Source: Luzula sylvatica (lineage: Eukaryota > Streptophyta > Magnoliopsida > Poales > Juncaceae). From it: a DNA stretch of 64,000 nucleotides. The notes beneath the pieces were generated by a model. The model did not search any database. It was not told where the DNA came from and saw only the letters and a list, made by a program, of their open reading frames with translations. The stretch covers positions 49,197,293 to 49,261,292 of the forward strand of contig OX326961.1 of assembly GCA_946800325.1 (NCBI GenBank), in the 5' to 3' direction. Below are positions 30,861 through 42,829 of this stretch, one piece after another (the stretch's first letter is position 1; every line of letters begins with the position of its first letter). Position numbers and translations under genes: made by a program.

Positions 30861-31686
30861 AGGGCCTGCTCCAATGAGAGGGAATGGAAGGGAAGGTTAA
30901 TTTTTATTTTGTTCCAAAAAAAATTTATGATTAGAAAGAAAAAGAACGAAGGATAAATTATTTCTCCCATACATATAAGAAAGATCAATTCTTGTTCTTC
31001 CCAAATTTTGATAGTAATGGAGGATAAACAATATTATAACACTCTAATACCCAAAATATCCCTCATTTTATTTTATAGTAATTAACAAGGATACAAAAGG
31101 TAAAATTATTATTTTTTCATGATCTTATTTTCTTCCCCTCATTTCCCCTTCATTAAACATTTTAAAACTCGAGAGCAAGAGAAAACATATTTCTTCCCTT
31201 CCCCTTCATTTCCTTTATTTTCATTCTCTTCCCCTTCATTTTCTTTTCCTTCATAAAAAAACTCGGGAGCACACCCTTAAAGAACTGGACGTGAGTTTTG
31301 GGTGTATGTGGTGAGAGTTGGAAGCGGTGAGGGTTGGGCTGCAGTTTGTGTTTGGGTTTGGCCCGTTTGGGTTTGAGTGTGGGATGCTGGGCAGAGTAAT
31401 ATACAATATGCATGCACTAATTTTTCATGTGCATACAATCTATTAAATATGATTTGGCAGCATTTTCTTGTGCAGTATTTTGTTTCCAAAAACAACATTA
31501 GATAAAAAAATATCGTTGTATAACAGAATCCCCAGCAATTTATGTAAAATGTCGGCTTTTCTGATGTTACAATAGCACTAACAAGTTAATGTCGTCTTTT
31601 ATACAAGTAACGGTAGCATATAAGGAAATGCTAAAAATTAAGTGTCATCATATACTAGTATTGTTGTCGTGAATTTGTATTTTATC
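30861..31686. other. Unannotated sequence with CCTTCC-rich arms
   Basis: GAGGGAATGGAAGGGAAGG near 30880 and repeated TTCCCCTTCATT runs at 31135-31250 could be arms of an old foldback element. No gene recognised. Confidence 0.35.
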
Positions 31687-32170
31687 TTTTACTACATAAT
31701 TTTTCACCAAATTTTACAAACACTATGAAACTTTGTTTTTCGTTTCATAGCATTGATTTTGCGCGTTGAGGAGTCCAAATTACGTGTTTTGAGATTGTTT
31801 GGATCGAATCTTTTATTACGTAAGTTTTCACCTAATTTTACAAACACTAAGAAAGTTTGTTTTGTATTCATAGAAAAAAATTTACGCTTTGAGGAGTCCA
31901 AATAACGTGTTTTTGAGATTGTTTGGATCAAATTTTACAAACACTACGAAAACTTGTTTTTCGATTCACAACAATATTTTAACACTCTGAGGAGTCCAAA
32001 TAACGTGTTTTTGAGATGGTTTGGATCGAATCTTTTACTACGTAACTTTTCACCAAATTGTACAAACACTAACAAAGATTTTTTTTCGATTCATTAGCAA
32101 TCTTTTTATGCTTTAAGGAGTTCAAATACGTCTTTTTAGATCATTTTTATCGTATCTTTTACTACATAAC
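31687..32170. repeat. ~120-bp satellite-like tandem array, block 1
   Basis: Four imperfect units sharing CACCAAATTTTACAAACACT, TTTGTTTTTCGATTCATA, GAGGAGTCCAAATAACGTGT and GATGGTTTGGATCGAATC. It resumes at 34172. Confidence 0.88.
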
Positions 32171-34165
32171 TGATAAGGGAATTTTTCATCACTTTTGACC
32201 TACACAAAATATAGAATTTAAATACTTAAACATGATTAAAGTGTACCAAATATTCATAATTCCAATTTATTGAGATTAAATACTTTAATATGTGTTTTGT
32301 GTTAATTTCAGGTGAAAAGTACAAAATCTCGCAAAACCAGAACTGTAGATGGATCGGTCTCGTCGTGCCGATCGATTTGATATATCATATGATGATATTT
32401 GATGCAAGCATGAGAGAGAAATCGAGCTGTTTCTTCAAACGGGTCAAAGGGCGTGACCCGTTACACGAATGGACGCAAATGGGTCAAATCTGACTCATTT
32501 CAGAAAAGGCAACAAATATTCCGACCTGATTTAATCCCTCAAATCCTGCAGCATTTAAACTCTCTACAGACCATACAGCGGGTCCGCTTCCTCTCTCTTA
32601 CTTGACCTGCCACACGTTGGCCACACGAAAATAGGCGCAGGCGATTAACCCTCTGACCGGTCAACGTTTGTTATGTCCAGGATCCTCTGTGGAAAGTAAA
32701 TCTTGCGGACTGCGCTGTGTGCTTGTTTACTCTCTCTTTCTCCTGAAGGTGTACGATCTGCGGCACGGTAGTGTACGCATAAAATCTGTGAGGTTTGTTT
32801 GAACCAAATTTTTGGCTCCATCCAGCCCAAATCTGACCTCCATTAAATAATCAAAGGACACCTCCATTACTCAGGCCCAAAGAAGAAATATAGAAGAAAA
32901 TAAAAGCCCATCTCTGTCCATTCCTGACCAAATGGAGATGAACCAATTTCCTGATGAATTTTGGATGATTTAAAGATGAATTAATCTGGATCTTGGAGAA
33001 ATATCTTCAAGGGTATTTTCGAGTTTTCTCCCTCATCCCTTAACCGAGTTTGATGATTTTTAGACCGTTGGATTCAGCACAAGTGGCTCTATCTACTCAT
33101 GCAAGTGGAATTCTCAGATCTGGAATTTTCAAATTGTTTTCCCCTCTTTTCTCCTATAAAAGACACTCAAAACCTCTCTCTCAATTCACCTTTGGTCCTC
33201 ATTGGTCAAACCACCATTTTAGGGGGAAGGTAAGGTCTCTTCCTCTTCCCCCTCCATTGTTAGAGCATCTCGAGCTCCCTTGCTCAGCTTTTGAGCCATT
33301 TTCGCCAAGAAACCGTGTCTTAGCACGGTTTTCGAGGCCGATCCGAGGAGCTTTTCCTCTCTCTCCCTTCTCCGAACCGGATACGAAGTTTCTCTCCTCC
33401 TCCTCTCACCTGCTCTCAAGGCGCGAAGGCTCGAGGACATCGCCAAGACGGGATCTTGGACTCGAATTCTCCTTTTTTCGGTATTTCTTTCTCTAGATTT
33501 AGTGTTTTAATTAGGAATTGTTAGATCTGATCGTAATCTCTTTGTGAAATTGTTCTATATTGATAGATATAATTTGTAGAATTTTTGTGGAATTTTTCTT
33601 GCATTTTTCCTATTTTTTCTTTGGGATATACTCAATTTTCTGTGCTGTTTTGATAATTCGATTTAAAATAGAAAAAAAGTCAAAAGTAATTCTTTCTCAA
33701 TCTCACTGTTTAGATCTGGATCTGTAGTTTAAAAACATAATTTGAATCAATCAATTCTCTGAAATTTCCTATTTGATATGGATTTTAGAAAATCATTGTG
33801 TTAGGGACTAAACTGTAATATTAGTATAAATCCAGTTCTGGACCTTTTTGTCCCTGATTATTCATGAACTTGTAGATCTGTTAAAAATACAATTCTTGCA
33901 TGTTCTTGTAGATCTATATTCAAACTGCAATTAGAAACTTGATTGAACTTTGTTGGATTGATTTTCGATTTGATATGATTTGTTGAAAACTGCTATTTAG
34001 ACCTAAAAACTTTCTGGACCTTTTCGTGATCTCACCAGGGGCTTATTTGTAATTCAATCATTACTTTTTACTGAAATACCAAACCTGTGAAATTCTTCTG
34101 TTCTCTCTCTTAGTATTAAATTGTGAATCTTTGTGCCAAATTTGAGATCTTGTTTTGAGATCTTG
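32171..34165 (+). mobile_element. Probable LTR inserted in the satellite
   Basis: A ~2-kb block beginning TGATAAGGGAATTTTTCATC that interrupts the satellite. It holds TATAAAAG at 33155, about 985 bp in, followed by a CT-rich leader and T-rich sequence, the layout of an LTR promoter. No gag/pol, so a solo LTR is likely. The 3' edge is uncertain because the satellite motif ACTACATAAC occurs on both sides; no clean target duplication was found. The open frame at 33050 spans the TATA region and is spurious. Confidence 0.5.
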
Positions 34166-34171
34166 TTTTGC

Positions 34172-34555
34172 GATCGTATATTTTACTACATAACTTTTGA
34201 CCAAATTTTACAAACCCAAGAAATCTTGTTTTTCGATTCATAACAATCTTTTAATGCTCTGAGGAGTCCAAATTACGTGTTTTTGGGATGGTTTGGATTG
34301 AATGTTTAATACGTAACTTTTCACCAAATTGAAAAAGCACTAAAAAAGTTTTCTTTTCGATTCATAGTAATTTTTGTACACATTAAGGAGTTCAAATAAC
34401 GTGTTTTTAGATCATTTGTATCGTATTTTTTAATGCATGACTTTTCACCAAATTTTACAAACACTAAGAAAATTTGTTTTTCGATTCATAACATTCTTTT
34501 AACGCTCTGAGGAGTCCAAATAACGTGTTTTGAGATGGTTTGGATCGAATCGTTC
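34172..34555. repeat. ~120-bp satellite-like tandem array, block 2
   Basis: Just over three further units of the block 1 repeat in the same orientation, ending GATGGTTTGGATCGAATC. Confidence 0.88.
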
Positions 34556-35155
34556 GAACACTCAAACTCCACGTTCGTTTGAACGAACATAGTTGTCAGT
34601 TCGAATGAACACATCGTGTTTTTGAAAAACGGCTAGTTTTACTTGCAGTGTGTTAGATCAGACCTCTAGATGCGTTCGAACGCACTGTACAGAAAAGCTG
34701 AATTTTATTGTGATCCCTATGTGTTCTATAAATAGGGTTCACTTAATTTCTCTCTCTTCATCTTTTTACAAAAAATTATTCTAGATCCAAAAGAGAGAGA
34801 AACCAATCCTTGATCTTGTGAGTCCTTGATAAGTTGAGATAAATCACAAATCCTAGATCCTAGATCTATTTTCGAATCCTTCTACTTCGAGATCCTAACT
34901 TGCGTGACCGATCACGTTAGTTCGAAAGTAGTGTGTAATAGGCTAATTACTCTTGTGTAAAGCCCGTCATAGATCGATAGAAGCGTGTAAATCGATCTAG
35001 GCAAACCGTGTACGCGTTGATTTGGGTATTCAATCGAAATCCGAAAATGAGCAAGGGCAACCCCGGAGACGTAGGTACTTGCAATCAAACGAGTCGGTCG
35101 ATTGAGCAAGTAGACGGTACTTGCAACCAATCCTTGTGATTTTCATCGAAATCCT
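34556..35155 (+). mobile_element. LTR fragment of the SIRE/Maximus-like copia family
   Basis: Has GTTCGAACG palindromes, a TATAAATAG box at 34731 and the block CGTGACCGATCACG, TAGATCGATAGAAGCGTGTA, CCCGGAGACGTAGGTACTTG. This matches the reverse complement of the solo LTR at 35422-36671, so the two form an inverted pair. Confidence 0.65.
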
Positions 35156-35421
35156 AATTCAAAATTGTCAAATTTTATCAAATTTATGCATGCATGTGTA
35201 TAACACTTATACACGTTTGATTCGGCAATCGAATCGATGGGAATTTCTCTGATACCACTGATGGGAATCGTCCAGCCCCGCTCCCCGCGCAGCAGATGAG
35301 AAACGCGGAACGTACTCCCTAAACCAAGATCACGCCATCGATTCGCCTTACAAATATTTATGCAATACCCAGTATAACAAGCCATACCTTGTGAAATTTA
35401 TCACGAACAAAGGGTTGATGC
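35156..35421 (-). mobile_element. Copia family A: primer-binding site and LTR end (copy 3)
   Basis: On the minus strand the LTR ends ATTCCCATCA at 35259; after one base comes TGGTATCAGAG at 35257-35247, the initiator-Met tRNA primer-binding site typical of copia. The internal region continues to about 35156. The LTR is split by the solo LTR at 35422 and resumes at 36677. Confidence 0.8.
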
Positions 35422-36671
35422 TGTTGGATAATTCTAACCTAGAGGGGGGGTAAATTTGGTAATCTAACGTACACTTATTTTAGATGATAACCTAATTTAC
35501 GGTGCGGAATTAATAATAATTTAGATGATAAAGATGATACCGTACTTACACTTGAACACAAGATTTTGTTTACGAAGTTCGGTAGGTGGTTGCTATGTAG
35601 ATTTAACTCACCCTTTACTCGCTTAATTGACCGACTCAATTATTTGCGAGTACCTACGTCTCCGGGAATGCCTTGTGCCTCTTTTTGGCTTTCGATTGAC
35701 TTCCAACTCACTCGATTACAAGGTGTTGCCTAGATCGATTTACACGCTTTCTATCGATCTATAGCTTAGGCTCTTTACAATTTGTTGCACTAGCCTATTA
35801 CAAATTTTCACTAATCGAGCTACAACGTGATCGGTCACGTGAGTGGGATACGATTAGTGGAGGATTTCGAAAGTAGATCAACGATCTAAAGAGGGTTTCT
35901 CAAGCTATCAATGGATATGGATAATCAAAGTTTAGGGTTTCTCTCTTTTGGTTTTGAAAGTTTGAAAGTGAAGAAGTGGGAGAGAGAAGCCCTAGAAGGA
36001 TTCTATTTATACTCTCTATAGAAATCCTTCAGAAAACTGCCAGTGCGTTCGAACGCACAATGTTCGTTCCGAACGCACTTGCAGTTTGTACTAGCCGTTT
36101 CAAAATAACGTGCAAGTATATTTGTGGGTCCGTTCGAACGGACAAAGTCCGTTCATAACGGACTCAATTATACATTGCATTTTGTGTTCACAGAAAGGAT
36201 TGTCCGTTCAACGCACTTAAATGGTGGGTGAACGGATTCTAAATGTCCGTTCGAACGGTCACGTTTGTTCGTTCGAACGCACACAATCCTGTGACAGTTT
36301 TGGTTCTTATCAAGAGATAATATTTTGATATGTGGCAAGTCCGTTCTGAACGGACTTTGAGTTCGTTCAGAACGCACTTCATGCTTGATTGAACTCTTTG
36401 TTATTTTGAACATGATTTTACTTGAGATCTACTAGGTTTTTACCTATGGTTTATTTGTGGCGCATCCCACTCACGGAAGGCTTCAACATCTTGATTCTTG
36501 ATGTATTCCAATGGCCTTCCTTGTGTTCTTCTTGTCTTGTTCATCTTGAGACTTCACAAGCCCTCCTTCATCTTCGTATCGTACCTATGTTATCCTGCAC
36601 TTTTCTGGATGTATACGTTAGTAATAACAGTGTTTTGAAATAATCAAACTATCAGGAAATTTGAACCAACA
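35422..36671 (-). mobile_element. Solo LTR (1250 bp) of a copia element with 5-bp target duplication
   Basis: Perfect TGTTGG...CCAACA ends, flanked by GATGC at 35417-35421 and 36672-36676. On the minus strand it has TATAAATAG near 36007, and near its end the CCTAGAGG/GGGGG block known from SIRE/Tork copia LTRs. About ten palindromes of the CCGTT...AACGG type lie between 36040 and 36380. No internal region, so it arose by LTR-LTR recombination. It is nested in the family A LTR. Confidence 0.9.
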
Positions 36672-36676
36672 GATGC

Positions 36677-37378
36677 GTTTGTTTTTCCTTTTATGCTTGC
36701 TTTCCGGCAACGCGTGCGGCCCACACCCGCACGACTCAACAACGTCGAATAGGTACTTCGCCTTCTCAATTGAACCAAAACGAATTCAGTCAAACTTCAA
36801 CTTCTCACTCGTTTATCACAACCAAGAGTCACACGTGTGACTCGTCTACTCGTATCACAACCAAGAGTTCCGTGCGTAAACTTTCTTAATCGTTTTCTTG
36901 ATCTCTAATGGAGAAAATTAGACTAATTTTCTCCTTCTTCTCTCTTATCTCTTTGGTGTTCATACTCTCAAGAACAATTCTCGGAAAGTTGCCTCCTCTT
37001 AGTTACACGTTTTAGAATGAACTTAGACATGATTAGATCTGTTGGAGAGAGAGAAACATCATATATATACTATATAGGATAAGGATGGGCCAAATCGTGT
37101 GTATAACTATTATTCAGTGTAAGAACACCTTTTGTTCGAACGAAGGTAAGGTTCGTTCGAACGGAGAGACTTCTGTCTCTGAGTTTCCCAAGTGTAATCA
37201 TATTACAATTAAACATGTATGCTTCCGTTCGAACGAAGCTAAGCTCCGTTGGAACATCTCCTGAAAATCAGTTGTACATAATCTCATTATACACTTGATC
37301 ATTTTCACGAACGTGTACGTTCGTTTATATTTATATGCACATTTTTATCGATTTTTGTCTTTAGCAAATCGCTAGTTA
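36677..37378 (-). mobile_element. Copia family A LTR, 5' part (copy 3 continued)
   Basis: Continues the LTR interrupted at 35421: CCGGCAACGCGTGCGGCCCA, ACACGTGTGACTCG and GGATAAGGATGGGCC match the copies at 7593 and 55594. The exact start on the minus strand is uncertain (about 37350-37378). Confidence 0.65.
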
Positions 37379-38727
37379 GTTTAGTGAGAAATAACTAACC
37401 GGATTACCTATAACGACCTAGTATTCTAACAAAGGTGTATAGTTTATTAGGGAACGAGTGAGAGACCCTCCAACCGTGTATCTTGTCCTAGATCATACCA
37501 TAAAAAACGAATACTGAATCGAACCCGAAAACCCTATAGTCTAGTCTCAAGTGTATCCTTTTTACCGATTTTTCTTCTTTGTTCCGAACCAACAAAATAC
37601 CGTTTCGATTGTTCCGACTTAACCAAACTATTTTCTTGATTAATACAAATTCTTGTCGTGGAATAAAACCACACCATACTTATCGTGCGATTGCAATCCT
37701 TTTTAAGTTTTTTTCTAGGGCTTTATATATCGGATCACTCCCGTAATCAACACTTGGCATATCTCTTTTTCACTGGTTCTCACTTTTTCAACTAGTTTAT
37801 GCTAACCATCTCCAAGTTCACACCCCAAAAATAATCATTACTAAATAAATTCAAATTCTAAAATCTCAACAAATTAGTATTACAGTCACGGTTATCGAGT
37901 TTAGTAAAATTCGGATAATTACATCATTGTGAAGAAAGCGTATGAAAAGAGGCATCTAAAGAGGAGGCATGAAGAACAAAAGATGAAAATAATGCAAGGA
38001 AAACGAAGACTCGGATTTCATATTATGTGGCCTCGCGACGTTGCTGAGAAGTGGTTCGAAATTGTAGTAGTGACATAATTTGCAAAACCTTGGTTCAAAA
38101 TTGAAGTAGTGATCATTTGTTAAACCTGTTTTGCTGGAAAATTGAAGTATCAACCAGTTTTGCCCAACGATTCTGCAAAAATGCTTCTTTTTCGCCACAG
38201 TTGCTGGCCAAAACACTAGAATTGCAAAATTTATAAATATCATGTCGTTTTTGCAAATTGATTTTAAATCAATGTTACGCATCATTTTTTTTCGCATAGA
38301 TTCTGATTTTACTCTTTTCCACTATAGGGTATTACTTGTTCTATTCACAGATGCCTCCTGTTTACCCAATATGGACTGAGATTACTCTATATAACATACA
38401 AGTCTGAGGTCTAAACCAATGTACACGAGTATCCGACCACGAACAAAATTTAATACACAGTACCCTAATCACTATCTTACTACCAAACCCTAAAACTAAA
38501 ATACTAAAGTTAAGTTCACATCTTAAATCACAAAAATAAAAAAAAAGTTAAAACAAACACGCACACGCACATTATATCTCTGCACAAAATCACACAACAC
38601 CCCTCTAAATTCTTCAATGGAACCCTGAATATACAAAACTTACAATGCGACACACGCATCCTAAAAGTCAAAAGCACGAGACAGGTTTAAATTTTCATTC
38701 GACGAATATGAATTTGAGTTTGTTCTA
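37379..38727. other. Intergenic, with a short GAAATTGAAGTAGTG repeat
   Basis: Bases 38045-38160 repeat GGTTCAAAATTGAAGTAGTG with a ~45-bp spacing. GAGGAGGCAT at 37961 and ATGCCTCCTG at 38350 may be inverted ends of a small element. The rest, including the likely PYL 3' UTR at 38640-38727, shows nothing further. Confidence 0.4.
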
Positions 38728-38934
38728 CTAGGATTGTTGTTGTTGTTGATTAGCGAGTCGTTCTGCCACATCGGCAAGAGATTTGAGGTTACATTTTATT
38801 ACTGCCTCGATGAAATAACAAGTCTCTTCTGCGGTATTTCCCTCTGGAATATCGACCACGAATGACTCCACCACGGTGGTACACGGCCTCCCGTCAATGC
38901 TCCCATTGTGCACCGTTATTATCGATGAATAATT
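38728..38934 (-). CDS. PYL8/9-like: PYL exon 3
   Basis: From NYSSIITVHNGSIDGRP to the Q5S tail and TAG stop; acceptor GTATCCAG. Confidence 0.95.
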   Translation of the reverse strand, partial: NYSSIITVHNGSIDGRPCTTVVESFVVDIPEGNTAEETCYFIEAVIKCNLKSLADVAERLANQQQQQS

Positions 38935-39729
38935 CTGGATACACAAATCAGACAAAAATTGCTCAAAATTAAATTTTGGGTCTTTACAACAACAAAAAAC
39001 TAAATAGCTTACAAAATGCGTTACTGGCAAGCGAACATGATTTGCATGTAAGCATTTGATGAAACAGTAACATCTTAAACTTAACAAGTAAGAAAACACT
39101 TTAAACAATACCAAATAATATTTCACTTACCACCATGACAATTATGACTTACCAGTGTGACACAATACGTTCACCAGGTACCCCCATGAAAAGGTAAGTG
39201 GAATGGAAAGAAGGATACCTTGAGTCTGTGGTCACCACCAACAATACGAATACTAAGAAGGTGTTGATCATCGTCGAGCCGTTCTAATCTCTCGGTGGAC
39301 GTGGTCGCCGGCAATCCAGACTTAACGTTGACCTCTCTTAAACTCCCAATTTCCAAATCACCCCTCACGACACATCGGCTCACGAACGGCTTGTACTTCT
39401 GCGGCTCATCAAAACTCCTCACCAACGACCATACCTAATAACCCCCAACCAATCAATCAATCAATCAATTTCATATCCTAATTACAACAATTCATTACAA
39501 AATATCAAAAGGGGACGTTAATTACGAGGTGAACGGGGGCTTTGATGTGTTTGACGAAGGTGGCAGTGCACTGATTCTCACTCGTCTCGTGCTGGTGAAG
39601 CCGTCTCACGTACTCTGAGTCCACCGCCGCCAGAGATCCGACGTTGAATCTGCTGCTGGGACCCACATCGTCGACCAGTCTCCAGCCGCCAGGATAGCCC
39701 TGTCTGCCGTTGCTTATCAAGCCCACCAT
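38728..39729 (-). CDS. PYL8/9-like: PYR/PYL/RCAR abscisic acid receptor, PYL7-10 type (3 exons)
   Basis: Exons complement(38728..38934, 39219..39434, 39526..39729) give 208 residues with GT-AG introns of 284 and 91 bp, both phase 0. Two introns fit the PYL7-10 clade. The START-like fold carries the ABA-contacting Lys83 (PQKYKPF), gate loop SGLPA at 107-111 and latch HRL at 137-139, followed by NYSSIITVH, GRP, VESFVVDIPEGNT and the C-terminal helix IKCNLKSLADVAERL. Such receptors bind ABA in cytosol and nucleus and inhibit clade A PP2C phosphatases, releasing SnRK2 kinases. Oddities: the gate-side GRPCTT replaces the usual GRPGT, and the C-terminus is a Q5S tail. The N-terminus is longer and variable; the chosen ATG is the first in frame. 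The gene looks intact. Confidence 0.95.
39219..39434 (-). CDS. PYL8/9-like: PYL exon 2 (gate and latch)
   Basis: 72 codons from VWSLVRSFDEPQKYKPF to VGGDHRLK; acceptor ATTAG, donor AAG|GTATCC. Confidence 0.95.
39526..39729 (-). CDS. PYL8/9-like: PYL exon 1
   Basis: 68 codons from MVGLISNGRQGYPGG through SEYVRRLHQHETSENQCTAT to KAPVHL; donor CTC|GTAATT. Confidence 0.9.
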
Positions 39730-40023
39730 GATTGATATAGGTGGTTTCTTTGAGTTCGGCTTGGATTGGGTTGAATTGTTGGGAGAAGAGAAGAGAAGAG
39801 AAGAGATAGCTTCTTGTGCTGTTCTTCTCCGCTTACTTTCTCTCTTTTCTTTTGTTATGTTAATTGTTTACCAGAAAACGATATAATCCTCACGTGGTCT
39901 CTGGGTCCCGCCACCTACCGTTTATTCGCGTCTCAAAGCATATACCTGGTCTATCGTTTATTTAATTCATGGGCCTGAAATTTTATGTTCAAAACTTTTA
40001 TGTTGTCCATACATGATTTTGCC
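39730..40023 (-). promoter_or_regulatory. PYL upstream region with CACGTG box
   Basis: An (AGAAG)n tract at 39781-39807 probably lies in the 5' UTR. CACGTG at 39891-39896, in the context CCACGTGAGG on the minus strand, is a G-box/ABRE-type site about 165 bp before the start codon. ABA-responsive control is an inference from the motif alone. Confidence 0.5.
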
Positions 40024-40540
40024 CTGTTGCGCGAATATTTCAAAAAAAATGAACCGTATCCGTATCGAATACGTATCGGATACGAACACACATCGATACA
40101 TATTCGATACGTCACGTGATGTATTAGATTATTTTAATATATAAATTTGAACAGATACGGTTCCGATACGGCACGATACTTTTTCGATACGGCTGGATAC
40201 GATTCGGATACGTCTAGATACGATTGGCTAACCAATTGTTTTTTTTTTTGTTTTTTCGCCCAACATAAAAATACCTAATATTTTTACTACTCAATAATTT
40301 CTTACATCACATTTTTTTTATTTTATTTATTCTTAAAATATCCAAATCGATAATACAACATCTTGATTTTTGTAATAATTTAATAAAATTATTTAAATAT
40401 ATAAATTTGTATTATATTAAAATAGTATTAAATAATATACATATATAACATATCGTATTCTAGACTTTTTAAAAAATGTCGTATTACCGTATCGATATCG
40501 TATCGGATACGATACTCGTACCCATATCCGTACAACATAT
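40024..40540. mobile_element. hAT-like element of the GTATCC family
   Basis: Left CTGTTGCGCGAATATTTC with GTATCCGTATC and GTATCGGATACG repeats; right GATACTCGTACCCATATCCG and TACAACATAT. About 517 bp, AT-rich centre. The target duplication is not clean. Confidence 0.6.
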
Positions 40541-42334
40541 GAGTTTTGATGGTTGGTCCGGTCTGATGTCTCCGGGTCTTGCTTAGCGACGGTAATCAAT
40601 ATCTCGGTCCCGGACGCATGTCCCCGAATCCGGCCTTTCGGATAAATGTACATGTTTGTATAGTTATGCATATGCAGATCTTTTAATAAAAAATACTTAA
40701 AAATATGAATGAATTGATAACATTTTGGAAAGAATAAAATAAATTGTCGAGAGGATTTAAAAAAATTTAAAAGACATGTTCAAAATTTTAAAAAATTTAA
40801 AAGACATGTACTCGCGCCGTAATGCAATACGCAAAATATATGATAAATTTCGCTGATATTTCACTTAACCGTGTTGATATTAAGGAGTCGTCGTATGAAG
40901 TGACAAGTCGATGAGATCGTGTAAAAAAAAATATATCTTAACATAGACGATAAGTACGAAAAAATATTAAAGTTACAATTGCCAAATTTATTAATCACCA
41001 GCATGCTTGTTATCTCTGTTATGTTGAATAATTAATTCATTTTTTTGAATGAAATATATTAAATTCAAAAATATAGAGCTTTTTAAAACAACAAATGAAA
41101 AAGATTCATAATGCTAGGAGTTGATTAAATTGGCATAGGTATAATTCGACTAAAGTAATCTACAATTTTAATTAAATTATGTTGCATTGAAATAATTAAA
41201 TATAATGTTTTTTAAAAAACAATATATTTGATATATTTTTGTTACCTAAAATTTAATATGATATAGTCCGATAATAATGTTTCTACATGTGAGCATGTTT
41301 ACACATTGAATTGTGAACCCGGTACATACATTAAGAAACTTGAGTAACATAACCTGCCGGCTCTTCTGAGCACTTTTTGTAAACGCCTCCTGTTTACAGG
41401 ATATTAACGGAAATGCCACTATTTATGTATGCATGACGTCATCTTTAATGGATATATGCAAATATGGTTGGCCAAATGGCCATGCTGAACAAGCAATGGC
41501 AACCACGTAATTTACTCAAAAACCAAGGTTCGATGTTACTACATGATAAGTATATAAAAAGTATTTTGATGTTCCTTTCGGCGAAAAAGACGTCCCCGCA
41601 GCCTATTAATCAATCCAAGACGTGTATTTCATGGAATCGACGATCCCTGATCATCCACGTGGCGACATCCTACAGGACCGCCCTTGAGATATTAAATCTG
41701 GTAAAGAACGAGGAGGATTATAAGAAAAAAATTACTCCGTAGAAACTACACAAAATATCTTCGTTGTTTGACCAATAATTTTATGAAAATTATTTTAAGA
41801 GAAGTAGTGGATAATGCATGGAGGTAAAGAGACAAGTAGGGACATTGAAGAAGAGGATAAGGTTAGGAGGAGGAGAGAGAGAGAAAAGGTAAGTGGATAA
41901 GAAGGTTAAAAAGAAATGAAATTCATAAAATATAATGAATGGCGAGATAATTAAGGTGTTGCTTCCAGTAAGAGCATGCCTCTGGCCTATAATTTGCAGG
42001 GCACATGGGTTTCGTTATAATTTTATATCCGAGACAAATCCAACGGCTATATCATTATATCATGGTTTCCATTTGAGATAATCCAAAATACCTCTCTCCG
42101 TGTGCTGGAAAGGGCGGTATTATTTTCTAGTGGTGATGTTTATTTGTCTAAAAACCTTTTTTCTCTGGAAGCATGAATTTTATTCTAGAAAAAGAAAAAT
42201 AACAACCATACATTGTATGAAATAGGAAACAAAAATTGCATTATTATCCATTTGTATTATTTGTATTGCTTGAATAATTAATGTTTTTTTATATTTCATA
42301 TTTTTAGTATTTCAGAATTAATATTAAACGGTTG
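40541..42334. other. Intergenic, no gene recognised
   Basis: Bases 40550-40670 are GC-richer without a known protein. A short open frame at 41464-41742 has no recognisable motif. Bases 41820-41900 are purine-rich. Confidence 0.4.
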
Positions 42335-42440
42335 TCAATGAATCAATAGTCTAGTTGGTTGATTCTGAAACATAAAAAATCATATGTTGTGAGAGATTGT
42401 GGATTCAATCTCCAGTGATATCAATGGATGTATAACATAT
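42335..42440 (+). mobile_element. tRNA-type SINE relic (family 2)
   Basis: AGTCTAGTTGGTTGATTC resembles an A-box region and GTGGATTCAATCTCC a B-box. In between is ATCATATGTTGTGAGAGA as in the other copies, followed by ATATCAATGGATG. Confidence 0.55.
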
Positions 42441-42704
42441 AAGATTTTTTTATTTATTGTAAAATAATAATAATAATAATATTAAACGACAAAGTGCATG
42501 TGAAATTATTATTTTTGTTCCTTCATTTTTTTTACTTTGTATGTTCAATATATCTTTTTACTTGTCTAATGTACTTTTTCATATATCCCACAAGTATATA
42601 TTTTTATTGTGAGTATTTGGTTTTGCATGCCAATTTATACTTGTTGAATGAATGGTGCTAGGATCATTCTCGTCATCATTCCCAAAATCACTCTCGTCCA
42701 TATC

Positions 42705-42776
42705 ATTTTTACAAAAATGAGTGAAGGTGAGAAGAAAGACATTTTTACAAAAATGAGTGAAGGTGAGAAGAAAGAT
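42705..42776. repeat. Perfect 36-bp tandem duplication
   Basis: ATTTTTACAAAAATGAGTGA plus AGGTGAGAAGAAAGA occurs twice in a row, identical except the final base. In the plus frame it spells a 12-residue repeat, IFTKMSEGEKKD, within a 60-codon open frame. Confidence 0.9.
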
Positions 42777-42829
42777 AAGAGTGGCCATGACATTACTCTC
42801 GGTGAATATATTTTCTTTTGTATTCAATA

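Noticed and set aside
33050..33496. 148-codon frame
   Set aside because: Overlaps the TATA box and leader of a probable LTR; low similarity to anything known and no splice or codon support.
37956..38297. 113-codon minus-strand frame
   Set aside because: Overlaps degenerate ~45-bp repeats; the peptide mirrors the repeat (NFEPRF, NFEPLL) and matches no known family.
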